From Rhodobacter xanthinilyticus (GTDB lineage Bacteria > Pseudomonadota > Alphaproteobacteria > Rhodobacterales > Rhodobacteraceae): 64,000 nucleotides of DNA. Made by a program: the position numbers and the translations under genes. Shown piece by piece: positions 1 to 7,386 of this stretch (positions are counted from its first letter, which is position 1; the number at the start of each line of letters is the position of its first letter). The DNA lies in the NCBI RefSeq assembly GCF_001856665.1, contig NZ_CP017781.1:1831501-1895500 (forward strand), read 5' to 3'. Under the pieces are notes generated by a model. That model saw nothing but the letters and a program-made list of their open reading frames with translations. It was not told the DNA's origin and did no database searches.

Positions 1-464
1 ACCTGTTCCGCAAGACCACGCTTTGGGAACAATCGCTCAACGTGCCGCTGATCATCTTCGACCCGGACAACCCGACGCCGCGCGAGATCACCGATCCGGT
101 CGCGCTGATCAGCCTCGGCCCGACGATCCTCGACCTGCTCGGCATCGAGATGAGCCCGGAGGAACAGGCGCTCTCGCTGCGCCCGATGCTTTTCGGCGCG
201 CGCGCGCCCGAACGCGTGGTGCCCTCCTTCTACAAACGCTCGATCACGATCCGAAAGGGGCGCTACCGGATCATCCGCTATGCCGACGGCAGCTTCCAGC
301 TCTTCGATGTCGAGGAAGACCCCTGGCAGCTGCGCGATCTGGGTGCGGGGGATGCGGCCTTCGGCCCGATGCGCGCCGCGCTCGAGGCCTGGGCCGGGCA
401 AAACGGCTATACGTTCTCCGAGCCGGGCTCCGATGATGGCGCGGATGAGCCCGAACATGGCTGA
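1..464 (+). CDS. Sulfatase, C-terminal part (5' end outside window)
   Basis: This is the last ~153 residues of a type I sulfatase-family protein, open at the window edge and read in frame from base 3. The segment LFRKTTLWEQSLNVPLIIFDP, followed by an alpha/beta stretch with 'ILDLLGIEMSPEEQALSLRPML' and an 'LFDVEEDPWQLRDL' tail, is the usual C-terminal subdomain of arylsulfatases and choline-sulfatase-like enzymes. The catalytic formylglycine site lies upstream of the window, so the substrate cannot be judged. The downstream gene encodes a sulfatase-maturating radical SAM enzyme and overlaps this one by 8 bases, which supports the sulfatase reading and implies coupled expression. Confidence 0.8.
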   Translation, partial: LFRKTTLWEQSLNVPLIIFDPDNPTPREITDPVALISLGPTILDLLGIEMSPEEQALSLRPMLFGARAPERVVPSFYKRSITIRKGRYRIIRYADGSFQLFDVEEDPWQLRDLGAGDAAFGPMRAALEAWAGQNGYTFSEPGSDDGADEPEHG

Positions 465-1632
465 GCCCGCGCCGGTCTTCTCGGTGATGACAAAGCCGAT
501 GGGCCCGCGCTGCAATATTGATTGCAGCTATTGCTATTACCTTGAAAAGGAAGCGCTTTACCCCGAGGAGAAGCGCTTTCGCATGTCCGAGGCCATGCTC
601 GAGACCTATACGCGCGAGCTGATCGGGGCGGCGGTGGCGGCGGGGCAGGGCGAGGTCGCCTTCGCCTGGCAGGGCGGCGAGCCGACGCTCGCGGGGCTTG
701 GTTTTTTCCGCCGCGCGGTGGAGCTGCAGCGCGCCCTCGCGCCGCCCGGGCTGCGGGTGAGCAACAGTTTGCAAACCAACGCGATGCTGATCGACGCCGA
801 CTGGGCCGCGTTTCTCGCGCAGGAAAACTTCCTCCTTGGCGTCAGCATCGACGGGCCGCGCGCGCTCCATGACCGCTACCGGCGCGACCGGGCGGGGCGG
901 GGCACCCATGAGGCGGTGATGGCGGGGCTTGCGCATCTGCGCGCGGCCGGGGTCGAGTTCAACATCCTGTGCACGCTGCACCGGGCCAATGTCGGCAAGG
1001 GCAAGGAGCTCTACCGCTACCTGCGCGATCTGGGCACCACGCATCTGCAATTCATCCCGATCGTCGAGCGGCGCGCGCCCGCCGGCGGGCTCGCCCGCGC
1101 CCCCGAGATCGACGCCGACCCGGGCCTTGCGGTGACCGAGTGGAGCGTCAGCCCGCGCGCCTATGGCAAGTTCCTGTGCGAGACCTTCGACATCTGGTAT
1201 CGGCAAGATGTCGGGCGGGTCTTCGTGCAGTTCTTCGATGTGCAGGTCGGGCTCTGGCGCGGGCTGCCCTCGGCGCTGTGCGTCTTTGCCGAAACTTGCG
1301 GCACCGGGCTCGCGCTCGAGCACAATGGCGATCTCTACGCCTGCGACCATTACGTCTACCCCGAGTTCCGGCTGGGCAATATCGCCCGCGCGCCGATCGG
1401 CGCGCTCGCCGGCTCGGCGCGCGCGGCGCAGTTCGGCGCGGCCAAGCGCGACGCGCTCACCGCCCAATGCCGCGCCTGCGCCTATCGGTTCGCCTGCCAC
1501 GGCGGCTGCCCCAAACACCGCATCGCGCGCGCCCGCGACGGCGAGGCGGGGCATAATTACTTCTGCGAAAGCTACATGATGTTCTTCCGCCACGCGGGCG
1601 AACGGCTCGCGGCGCTGGCGGCGCGGATCTGA
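457..1632 (+). CDS. Anaerobic-type sulfatase-maturating radical SAM enzyme (anSME)
   Basis: This radical SAM/SPASM protein oxidises the active-site Cys or Ser of a sulfatase to formylglycine without needing oxygen. The cluster motif C19-x3-C23-x2-C26 (CNIDCSYC) sits at the N-terminus. The C-terminal half has the cysteine-rich SPASM region (CVFAETCGTG, LYACDHYVYPEF, CRACAYRFACHGGCPKHR, FCESY) that binds two auxiliary 4Fe-4S clusters. From ATG 457 it is 391 residues, close to known anSMEs. An in-frame ATG at 445 is an alternative start; neither has a strong ribosome site. The 8-base overlap with the sulfatase stop suggests translational coupling and that the upstream sulfatase is the substrate. 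The reaction is known for the family; the pairing is inferred. Confidence 0.88.
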   Translation: MAEPAPVFSVMTKPMGPRCNIDCSYCYYLEKEALYPEEKRFRMSEAMLETYTRELIGAAVAAGQGEVAFAWQGGEPTLAGLGFFRRAVELQRALAPPGLRVSNSLQTNAMLIDADWAAFLAQENFLLGVSIDGPRALHDRYRRDRAGRGTHEAVMAGLAHLRAAGVEFNILCTLHRANVGKGKELYRYLRDLGTTHLQFIPIVERRAPAGGLARAPEIDADPGLAVTEWSVSPRAYGKFLCETFDIWYRQDVGRVFVQFFDVQVGLWRGLPSALCVFAETCGTGLALEHNGDLYACDHYVYPEFRLGNIARAPIGALAGSARAAQFGAAKRDALTAQCRACAYRFACHGGCPKHRIARARDGEAGHNYFCESYMMFFRHAGERLAALAARI

Positions 1633-1933
1633 GCAATTTTCGGGCAAAGCCGTCTAAGACCAATCGGCAGATTTCCGCCCGTGCCGAATCGTCGCATTCT
1701 CTGCGCCGCGGCGTAAACTCGGGAAATCCGTTGTTTTTGCACAATTTTCGGGCAACAACTTTGCTATTCTGCAAAGCAGCATTAACACCAGAAAAGGCTT
1801 TGCAACATTCCGAATCGGATTCGGCCGCTGCAAGCTTTTTGTGCGAAATATTATTGCGCGCCGCCCCTCACGACTCTTTCTCGCAAGTCATGGCCGATAT
1901 ATCCCCGGCGCAATGCTTTACGAGGAGGTAGGT
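1633..1933 (+). promoter_or_regulatory. Control region of the DUF485-actP operon, with TTTGC/GCAAA half-sites
   Basis: This 300-bp non-coding stretch is clearly AT-richer than its surroundings. It holds a perfect inverted repeat CTTTGC-N6-GCAAAG (1759-1776), a looser TTGC...GCAA pair (1737-1755) and a third element CTTTGCAAC (1798-1806). GCAAA/TTTGC half-sites are typical of operators of short-chain-fatty-acyl regulators (ScfR/RamB/PccR type), which control acetate and propionate genes. The match to that family is inferred from the motif and the acetate-permease target. No convincing -35/-10 pair stood out. Confidence 0.5.
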
Positions 1934-2233
1934 ATGGACCCCGTTCAAGAAAAGATCCTCGCCAATCCGCGGTTCAAGGAACTGGTTGCCCGTCGCAACC
2001 GGTTTTCCTTCACGCTGACGGCGCTCACTTTGCTGGTGTTCGGCGCATATAACGTCATGGCGATCTTCGCGCCGACGTTCTTCGCCAAGCCGTTTCTCGG
2101 GCTCACGATCTGGTCCTACGGGCTGATCTGCGGCTTTTTCGTGCTCGGTTTCTCGTTCCTGGTGACCGGGATCTACACCCGGCGCGCCAATGGCGAATTC
2201 GATGCGCTGTTGAAAGAAACCCTGCGGAACTGA
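1934..2233 (+). CDS. DUF485 small membrane protein (YjcH-like partner of ActP)
   Basis: This 99-residue inner-membrane protein has two predicted membrane helices (about residues 27-48 and 60-83) and charged ends, the DUF485 pattern. Genes of this family almost always precede an acetate/solute:sodium symporter gene, as yjcH precedes actP in E. coli; the molecular role is unsettled. ATG 1934 is chosen because GAGGAGGT lies at 1922-1929; the frame is open further upstream but without a ribosome site. actP starts 4 bases after the stop, so the two are surely co-transcribed. Confidence 0.85.
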   Translation: MDPVQEKILANPRFKELVARRNRFSFTLTALTLLVFGAYNVMAIFAPTFFAKPFLGLTIWSYGLICGFFVLGFSFLVTGIYTRRANGEFDALLKETLRN

Positions 2234-2237
2234 GGCG

Positions 2238-3899
2238 ATGATGAAACGTATTCTGACGAGCGCGGCGCTCATCCTCGCCGCCGCCCCGGCCTTTGCGGCC
2301 GGCGAAGCGATCCAGGGCGAGGTCCAGAAGGCCGCGACCAACTGGACCGCGATCGGGATGTTCATGTTCTTCGTGATCGCCACGCTGGGCCTGACCGCCT
2401 GGGCCGCGACGCGCACCAAATCGACCTCGGATTTCTACACCGCGGGCGGTGGCATCACCGGCTTCCAGAACGGCCTCGCGATCGCGGGCGACTACATGTC
2501 GGCCGCGGCCTTCCTGGGCCTTTCGGGCATGGTCTTCGCCAAGGGCGTCGACGGCATCGTCTATACCGTGGGCTTCACCGTCGGCTGGCCGATCATCCTG
2601 TTCATGATCGCCGAACGGCTGCGCAACCTCGGCAAGTTCACCTTCGCCGACATCTCGTCGTTCCGTCTCGAACAGACCCGGATCCGCACGCTCTCGGCCT
2701 TTGGCGCGCTGACCGTGGTGGTGTTCTACCTGATCGCGCAGATGGTGGGCGCCGGCAAGCTGATCCAGCTCCTCTTCGGGCTTGATTACGGCTATGCGGT
2801 GCTGCTCGTGGGCGTGCTGATGGTGCTTTATGTGACCTTCGGCGGCATGCTCGCCACCACCTGGGTGCAGATCGTCAAGGCGGTCCTGCTGCTCTCGGGC
2901 GCGACCATTCTGGTGCTCCTCGGCCTTGCGCACTTCGGCTTCTCGCCGGAGAACGTGATGAACGCGGCGCTCGAAAACCACGCCAAGGGCACCGAGATCC
3001 TGTTCCCGACCAAGCTCGTCACCGATCCGATCTCGGGCATCTCGCTCGCGCTCGCGCTGATGTTCGGCCCGGCCGGCCTGCCGCATATCCTGATGCGCTT
3101 CTTCACCGTCCCCGACGCCAAGGAAGCCCGCAAATCGGTGTTCTTCGCGACCGGCTTCATCTCCTACTTCTTCGTTCTGACCGTGACGATCGGCCTGCTG
3201 GCGATCACGCTGGTCGGCAAGAACCCCGAGTTCCTCGGCGCCGATGGCGCGGTGATCGGCGGCGGCAACATGGCGGCGATCCATCTCGCCAAAGCGGTCG
3301 GCGGCAACCTGTTCCTCGGCTTCATCTCGGCGGTGGCCTTCGCCACGATCCTCGCGGTGGTCTCGGGGCTCGCGCTCTCGGGCGCCTCGGCGGTGGCCCA
3401 TGACCTCTACGCCTCGGTGATCAAGAAGGGCAAAGCCTCGGACAAGTCGGAAATGGCCGTCTCGCGGATCGCGACGCTGGTGCTTGGCGTGCTGGCGATC
3501 GTGCTCGGCCTCGCCTTCGAGAACCAGAACATCGCCTTCATGGTGGGTCTCGCCTTCGGCCTCGCGGCTTCGGTGAACTTCCCGGTGCTGGCGCTGTCGA
3601 TCTTCTGGAAGGGCACCACCACCCGCGGCGCCTTCATCGGCGGCCTGCTCGGGCTGATCGTCTCGGTGGTGCTCGTGGTGCTCGGCCCGGCGGTCTGGGT
3701 GGATGTGCTCGGCAATGAAAAGCCGATCTTCCCCTGGTCGCAATATGCGCTGTTCTCGATGTCGGCCTCGTTCTTCGGGATCTGGTTCTTCTCGATCACC
3801 GACAAGTCGAAACGCGCCGAGATCGACAAGGCGGGCTATGACGCGCAATTCGTGCGCTCGGAAACCGGCCTTGGCGCGGCGGGTGCGGTCTCGCACTGA
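2238..3899 (+). CDS. actP: Cation/acetate symporter ActP
   Basis: This 553-residue solute:sodium symporter takes up acetate and other short-chain monocarboxylates across the inner membrane. It begins with a signal-like segment ([20 protein letters not shown]), then about 13 hydrophobic helices. Family features are [15 protein letters not shown] near residue 55, [16 protein letters not shown] near 80, and the long [18 protein letters not shown] loop helix. Length and order match E. coli ActP (549 aa). It follows the DUF485 gene by 4 bases and ends just before a strong terminator. The upstream palindrome suggests control by acyl-CoA or acetate status. Confidence 0.9.
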   Translation: MMKRILTSAALILAAAPAFAAGEAIQGEVQKAATNWTAIGMFMFFVIATLGLTAWAATRTKSTSDFYTAGGGITGFQNGLAIAGDYMSAAAFLGLSGMVFAKGVDGIVYTVGFTVGWPIILFMIAERLRNLGKFTFADISSFRLEQTRIRTLSAFGALTVVVFYLIAQMVGAGKLIQLLFGLDYGYAVLLVGVLMVLYVTFGGMLATTWVQIVKAVLLLSGATILVLLGLAHFGFSPENVMNAALENHAKGTEILFPTKLVTDPISGISLALALMFGPAGLPHILMRFFTVPDAKEARKSVFFATGFISYFFVLTVTIGLLAITLVGKNPEFLGADGAVIGGGNMAAIHLAKAVGGNLFLGFISAVAFATILAVVSGLALSGASAVAHDLYASVIKKGKASDKSEMAVSRIATLVLGVLAIVLGLAFENQNIAFMVGLAFGLAASVNFPVLALSIFWKGTTTRGAFIGGLLGLIVSVVLVVLGPAVWVDVLGNEKPIFPWSQYALFSMSASFFGIWFFSITDKSKRAEIDKAGYDAQFVRSETGLGAAGAVSH

Positions 3900-3922
3900 G
3901 CCTGATCGCCCGAGAGACATCG

Positions 3923-3949
3923 AAAGGCCCCGGGAAACCGGGGCCTTTT
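3923..3949 (+). terminator. Intrinsic terminator after actP
   Basis: A perfect 11-bp stem AAAGGCCCCGG / CCGGGGCCTTT with a GAAA loop (3934-3937) runs into TTTT, 24 bases past the actP stop. It also separates actP from the convergent pilus gene. Confidence 0.92.
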
Positions 3950-4001
3950 GCGTTCCTCCCTGCGCGCGCGTCCTGACCGGGGCCGGGGCCGGGGCGGCGG
4001 G

Positions 4002-5348
4002 TTACTTCACCAGCCGGAAGTAATCGAGCTCGAAATTATCCTCCATCCCCGCGCCGCAATAGCCCGCGGTGGCGTTCGAGGTGCCGTCGATATTGCCCGC
4101 CGAGATGATCGAGGCGCCCTCGATCCCGTCGGCATTGGCCTCGAAATTCACATCGCCCATCGCGAGGATCTGCGCGCCATGCAGCTCGAGCCCGGAGGCG
4201 ACCTTGACCCCGCCCATCGTCACGATCTGCGCGCCCCCGCCCTCGGCGCAGCCATCCGCCCGTCCCAGCCGCAGCCCGGAGGGCGCATAGATCGATTGCG
4301 CATCCGTCGAGGTGGTGCCGAAGAGCACATCCTCGAGCGCCACGCCCTTGCCGAAGGTCACCGGGCAGGAGGTGATCACCGCGACCTGGCTCATCGTGCC
4401 GCCCGAGATGGTGAATTTGCCGCCCGTGCAGGTGATGCGATAGATATGGCCGGGCAGGAAGGCCGAGGTATCGGCGGATTTGCCCGAGATCGTCTTGATC
4501 GTGCTGTCGGTGACGTAATCGGGCAGCACCTCGGTATCGGCGGAGGCGAGCGCGGTCAGGATCGGCTCGATCCGGTCGAGGATGCGGATATTGTAGAAGC
4601 TCTCGCGCAGCGCCTCCTCGAGGCCCTCGTTCTTGTCAAAGGCCGATGCCGGCGCGTCGAGCAGATCGGTGCTCGGCATCGACACGATCGTGCCGCTCTC
4701 GAAGGTGTTGTTCTGGTTGATCGAGATCGCGGTGTTCGAATGCATGCAAAAGCCGTTGGTGAACAGGTTGTTCGATTGCAGATCGAGCGTGCCCTCGGCG
4801 ATGAACCCCTCGCGTAGGCAGGTCGGCTGATAGGTCTCGGCCACCGCCTCGGCCGCCACATCCCACGAGTTCTGCCCGATGATGCGCAGCAGGAAGGTCG
4901 GCAGCTCGGTGTTGCGCGCGGCCAGATGCGCGGCCTGCACCCGCAGCGCGGTGCGCGCATTCGGGTCTTCGGTGAAGGTCCGGCTCTCCTCATCCCAGGT
5001 GCCGAAGGCGATATCGCCCGCGGTGACCGCGCCCGCATTGGTGGCGCCGAGGTTGAGCGCGGCGAGTGTGAGCGCCTTGCTGCGCGCCTCCTCCTGCGAG
5101 GCCAGCGAGCGCTGATAGAGCCCGCCGAGCGCCACGCTGTCGGCGGTGCGTTGCAAGACGGTGCGCGCGCGATAGGCATGGGCCATGTCGAGGCTGATCC
5201 CGCCAAGCGCGCACAGGATGCACAGCCAGAAGATCGACAGCACCGTCATCGAGCCACGCTCCTCCCCGGCAAAGCGGGCCAGCGGCGCGGCGAGAGGGGC
5301 GAGAGGGGCGGGCTGGGCGGCGAGAGGCGCCTTGAGAGCCGAAAGCAT
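4002..5348 (-). CDS. TadG-like pilus assembly protein
   Basis: This 448-residue protein has a short N-terminal cytoplasmic part rich in Pro/Ala, then EERGSMTVLSIFWLCILCALGG, a pseudopilin-like hydrophobic helix (about residues 30-55), followed by DMAHAYRARTVLQRTADSVALGG, the classical TadE/TadG N-terminal signature. The rest is a large extracytoplasmic domain with Thr/Ser/Gly-rich beta-type sequence. TadG-like proteins act in Flp/Tad pilus assembly at the cell envelope. ATG 5348 is chosen because AAGGAG precedes it by 9 bases inside the end of the upstream gene. Other tad genes are not in the window. A start at the later Met in GSMTVL would give a shorter form. Confidence 0.7.
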   Translation of the reverse strand: MLSALKAPLAAQPAPLAPLAAPLARFAGEERGSMTVLSIFWLCILCALGGISLDMAHAYRARTVLQRTADSVALGGLYQRSLASQEEARSKALTLAALNLGATNAGAVTAGDIAFGTWDEESRTFTEDPNARTALRVQAAHLAARNTELPTFLLRIIGQNSWDVAAEAVAETYQPTCLREGFIAEGTLDLQSNNLFTNGFCMHSNTAISINQNNTFESGTIVSMPSTDLLDAPASAFDKNEGLEEALRESFYNIRILDRIEPILTALASADTEVLPDYVTDSTIKTISGKSADTSAFLPGHIYRITCTGGKFTISGGTMSQVAVITSCPVTFGKGVALEDVLFGTTSTDAQSIYAPSGLRLGRADGCAEGGGAQIVTMGGVKVASGLELHGAQILAMGDVNFEANADGIEGASIISAGNIDGTSNATAGYCGAGMEDNFELDYFRLVK

Positions 5349-5351
5349 CGC

Positions 5352-5753
5352 TCAGATCTCCTTGTATTGGAAGGCCTGCACCGAGATCGCGCTGATCGCC
5401 CAACCGGGCAGCACGCCGAGCACCAGAACCTTCGACATCGGCACCGTCACGGTGGTGTCGATCACCCCGTCGGTGAGGGTGGTCGTCACCTGCACCTCGC
5501 TGCCGTAGCTCGGCGCGAGCCGATCGAGGAGCGCCGTCTGCGCCGCCGCCGCGGTCTCGATCCGGCCGAGCGCGAAGGAGCGGTTGATATCCTGCACGAC
5601 GCCGAGCACCCGCGAATGGGTGAAGAAGGCCATCGAGGCATCGACGCTGAGCGCGAGGATATAGACGAAGACCGGCAGCCACAGCACGGCCTCGATCGTC
5701 GCGGAGCCATCGTCGCGACGCAGGAAGGCACGGAAGGGGCGGGCGACAGGCAT
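5352..5753 (-). CDS. TadE-like pilus assembly protein
   Basis: This 133-residue protein starts with a basic segment (MPVARPFRAFLRR), then DDGSATIEAVLWLPVFVYILALSVDASMAFF, the G/S-A-x-x-E-A-hydrophobic helix of TadE-like minor pseudopilins (prepilin-peptidase substrates). The remainder is a small extracytoplasmic domain. It is 3 bases upstream of the TadG-like gene and reads through the same transcript. GAGG lies 5 bases before ATG 5753. A TTAA-N7-TAAA box (5891-5905) 138 bp upstream resembles a CtrA site; Tad pili are CtrA-controlled in Caulobacter, so this is a plausible but untested link. Confidence 0.72.
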   Translation of the reverse strand: MPVARPFRAFLRRDDGSATIEAVLWLPVFVYILALSVDASMAFFTHSRVLGVVQDINRSFALGRIETAAAAQTALLDRLAPSYGSEVQVTTTLTDGVIDTTVTVPMSKVLVLGVLPGWAISAISVQAFQYKEI

Positions 5754-6060
5754 CGGATCCTCGTCAGGGTTGCAGGGCGCGCTCGCAGGGGCGCAAGAGA
5801 TAGAAGTGTGGCAAGATGTGGCGAGACTCTGGCGCGATCGGGGAAGAAGACTGGGTTTGTGCTTAAAATGCTGTTTATCCCCCCGGAATTTTTACCCCGG
5901 GTTAAGATCTCGGTGCGGCACTGTGGCGCCCGTGTGGCCAAAGCGGGGCAGGCCGGCCCCCGGGGCGCGCGGCGCGGCGGGGCGGGCTTTCCCCGGCGGA
6001 AGGGCGCGAATCTCTCGACCGGCGCGGGGGGCGGCGCTAGGGAGGGGCAAAGGAGTGCCC
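5754..6060. promoter_or_regulatory. Divergent region between tadE-like and rsmB-like genes, with CtrA-like box
   Basis: This is a 307-bp non-coding stretch. Its centre (about 5855-5915) is AT-rich and contains TTTA-CCCCGGG-TTAA at 5891-5905, one mismatch from TTAA-N7-TTAA and oriented equally well toward the minus-strand pilus genes. The part next to rsmB is extremely GC-rich and featureless apart from the AAAGGAG ribosome site just before 6061. Confidence 0.45.
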
Positions 6061-7236
6061 ATGACCCCAGCCGCTCGCCTTCAGGCCGCCATCGAAATCC
6101 TCGATTTCACCCAAGCCGGGGCGCCCGCCGAACAGGTGCTGACCAATTGGGCGCGCGCGCATCGCTTCGCGGGCTCGGGCGATCGCGCGGCGATCCGCGA
6201 TCTGGTTTATGACGCGCTGCGCTGCCGGGGCAGTTTCGCGGCGCTTGGTGGCGGCGCGGGGGGGCGGGCGCTGATGCTGGGCGCCCTGCGCGCGCGCGGC
6301 GAGGATCCGGCGGCGCTTTTTGACGGGGCGCGCCATGCCCCCGCGCCGCTGACCGAGGCCGAGGTCGCCGCGCTCGCCGCGCCCGCGCCCCCGGCCGAGG
6401 CGCTCGCGCGCGCCGATTGGCCCGCGTGGCTCCTCGCGCCGCTCGAGGACAGCCTCGGCGCGGCGGCGGCGGCGGCCGTGCTCGCGCAGATGCGCGCCCG
6501 CGCGCCGGTGTTCTTGCGGGTCAATCTCGCGCAAATCTCGCGCACCGCGGCGATCGCGGCGCTTGCCGCGGAGGGGATCGAGGCGGTGCCGGTGGCGCTC
6601 GCGGGCTCGGCGCTCGAGGTGAGGGCGGGGGCGCGCAAGATCGCGGGCTGTGCGGCCTATCGCGACGGGCTGGTCGAGTTGCAGGACGCGGCCTCGCAGG
6701 CGGTGGCCGAGACGCTGCCGCTCGCGCCCGGGGCGCGGGTGCTCGATTATTGCGCCGGCGGCGGCGGCAAGGCGCTCGCGCTCGCCGCGCGCGCGCCCGC
6801 GGCGCAGATCTCCGCCCATGACATCGATGCGGGCCGGATGCGCGATCTGCCCGAGCGCGCGGCGCGGGCGGGCGCGCGGATCAAGGTGCTGCGCCCCGGC
6901 CAGCCCGGCGGGCCCTATGATCTGGTGGTGGTCGACGCGCCCTGTTCGGGCTCGGGCACCTGGCGGCGCACGCCCGAGGCGAAATGGCGCCTGACGCCGG
7001 CGCGGCTGGCCGAGCTCACCGCGCTGCAACGCGAGATCCTCACGGCCGCGGTGGCGCTTGTCGCGCCGGGCGGCACGCTGGCCTATATGACCTGTTCGCT
7101 CCTGCGCGCCGAGAATGACGCGCAGGCCGACTGGATCGCGCAAGAGACCGGCTGGCCGGTGGTGGCGCGCCGCGCGCTCAGCCCGCTCGAGGGCGCCGAC
7201 GGGTTTTATTGCGCCCAGCTCCGCCGCCCCGCCTGA
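6061..7236 (+). CDS. RsmB-family rRNA (cytosine-C5) methyltransferase
   Basis: This 391-residue class I SAM methyltransferase of the RsmB/NOP family puts a methyl group on C5 of a cytosine in 16S rRNA. Visible motifs are SAM-binding LDYCAGGGGKALALAAR near residue 226, motif IV VVDAPCSGSGTWRR with Cys295 and motif VI AYMTCSLLRAEND with Cys345; the two cysteines are the release and nucleophile residues of the family. The N-terminal NusB-like part is short compared with E. coli RsmB (429 aa). ATG 6061 is preceded by AAAGGAG; the frame is open upstream but lacks a ribosome site. Which cytosine is modified cannot be read from the sequence. Confidence 0.85.
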   Translation: MTPAARLQAAIEILDFTQAGAPAEQVLTNWARAHRFAGSGDRAAIRDLVYDALRCRGSFAALGGGAGGRALMLGALRARGEDPAALFDGARHAPAPLTEAEVAALAAPAPPAEALARADWPAWLLAPLEDSLGAAAAAAVLAQMRARAPVFLRVNLAQISRTAAIAALAAEGIEAVPVALAGSALEVRAGARKIAGCAAYRDGLVELQDAASQAVAETLPLAPGARVLDYCAGGGGKALALAARAPAAQISAHDIDAGRMRDLPERAARAGARIKVLRPGQPGGPYDLVVVDAPCSGSGTWRRTPEAKWRLTPARLAELTALQREILTAAVALVAPGGTLAYMTCSLLRAENDAQADWIAQETGWPVVARRALSPLEGADGFYCAQLRRPA

Positions 7237-7264
7237 GCCGCCCCGCCTGATCCGCCCGCCTGAG
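7224..7264. repeat. Three tandem 14-bp units spanning the rsmB-like stop codon
   Basis: CCGCCCCGCCTGAG (7224-7237), CCGCCCCGCCTGAT (7238-7251) and a 13-base third unit (7252-7264) each contain TGA, so the real stop is followed by two repeated stops in other frames. It is probably a slippage product; no function is evident. Confidence 0.7.
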
Positions 7265-7291
7265 CTTTTTCGCGCAAAATCACGGCTTTGG

Positions 7292-7338
7292 TTGACACAA
7301 TTCTTGGTTGTGTTTTGATGCGATTAAACAGGCATTAA
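7292..7338 (+). promoter_or_regulatory. cckA promoter with perfect CtrA box
   Basis: A consensus TTGACA (7292-7297) is followed after 17 bp by TTGATG (7315-7320), a plausible sigma-70 pair. Directly downstream, TTAA-ACAGGCA-TTAA (7324-7338) is a perfect match to the alphaproteobacterial CtrA box TTAA-N7-TTAA. The box covers the expected transcription start, a position that would favour repression if CtrA binds. CckA is the kinase at the top of the CtrA phosphorelay, so this would be feedback; that step is inferred. Confidence 0.72.
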
Positions 7339-7386
7339 GTGTTTTCGCGCCCAATGCAAGGAACCGATTCTGAGAGGACCCGATCC

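Noticed and set aside
2103-3920. Long minus-strand open frame opposite actP
   Set aside because: Low-complexity Arg/Glu/His-rich translation without a recognisable family, fully opposite a well-supported gene; an effect of GC-rich codon use.
7339-7386. Upstream GTG (7339) as the cckA start
   Set aside because: It directly abuts the perfect CtrA box and lies about 12 nt from the predicted transcription start without a ribosome site; GTG 7387 has GAGAGG at proper spacing.
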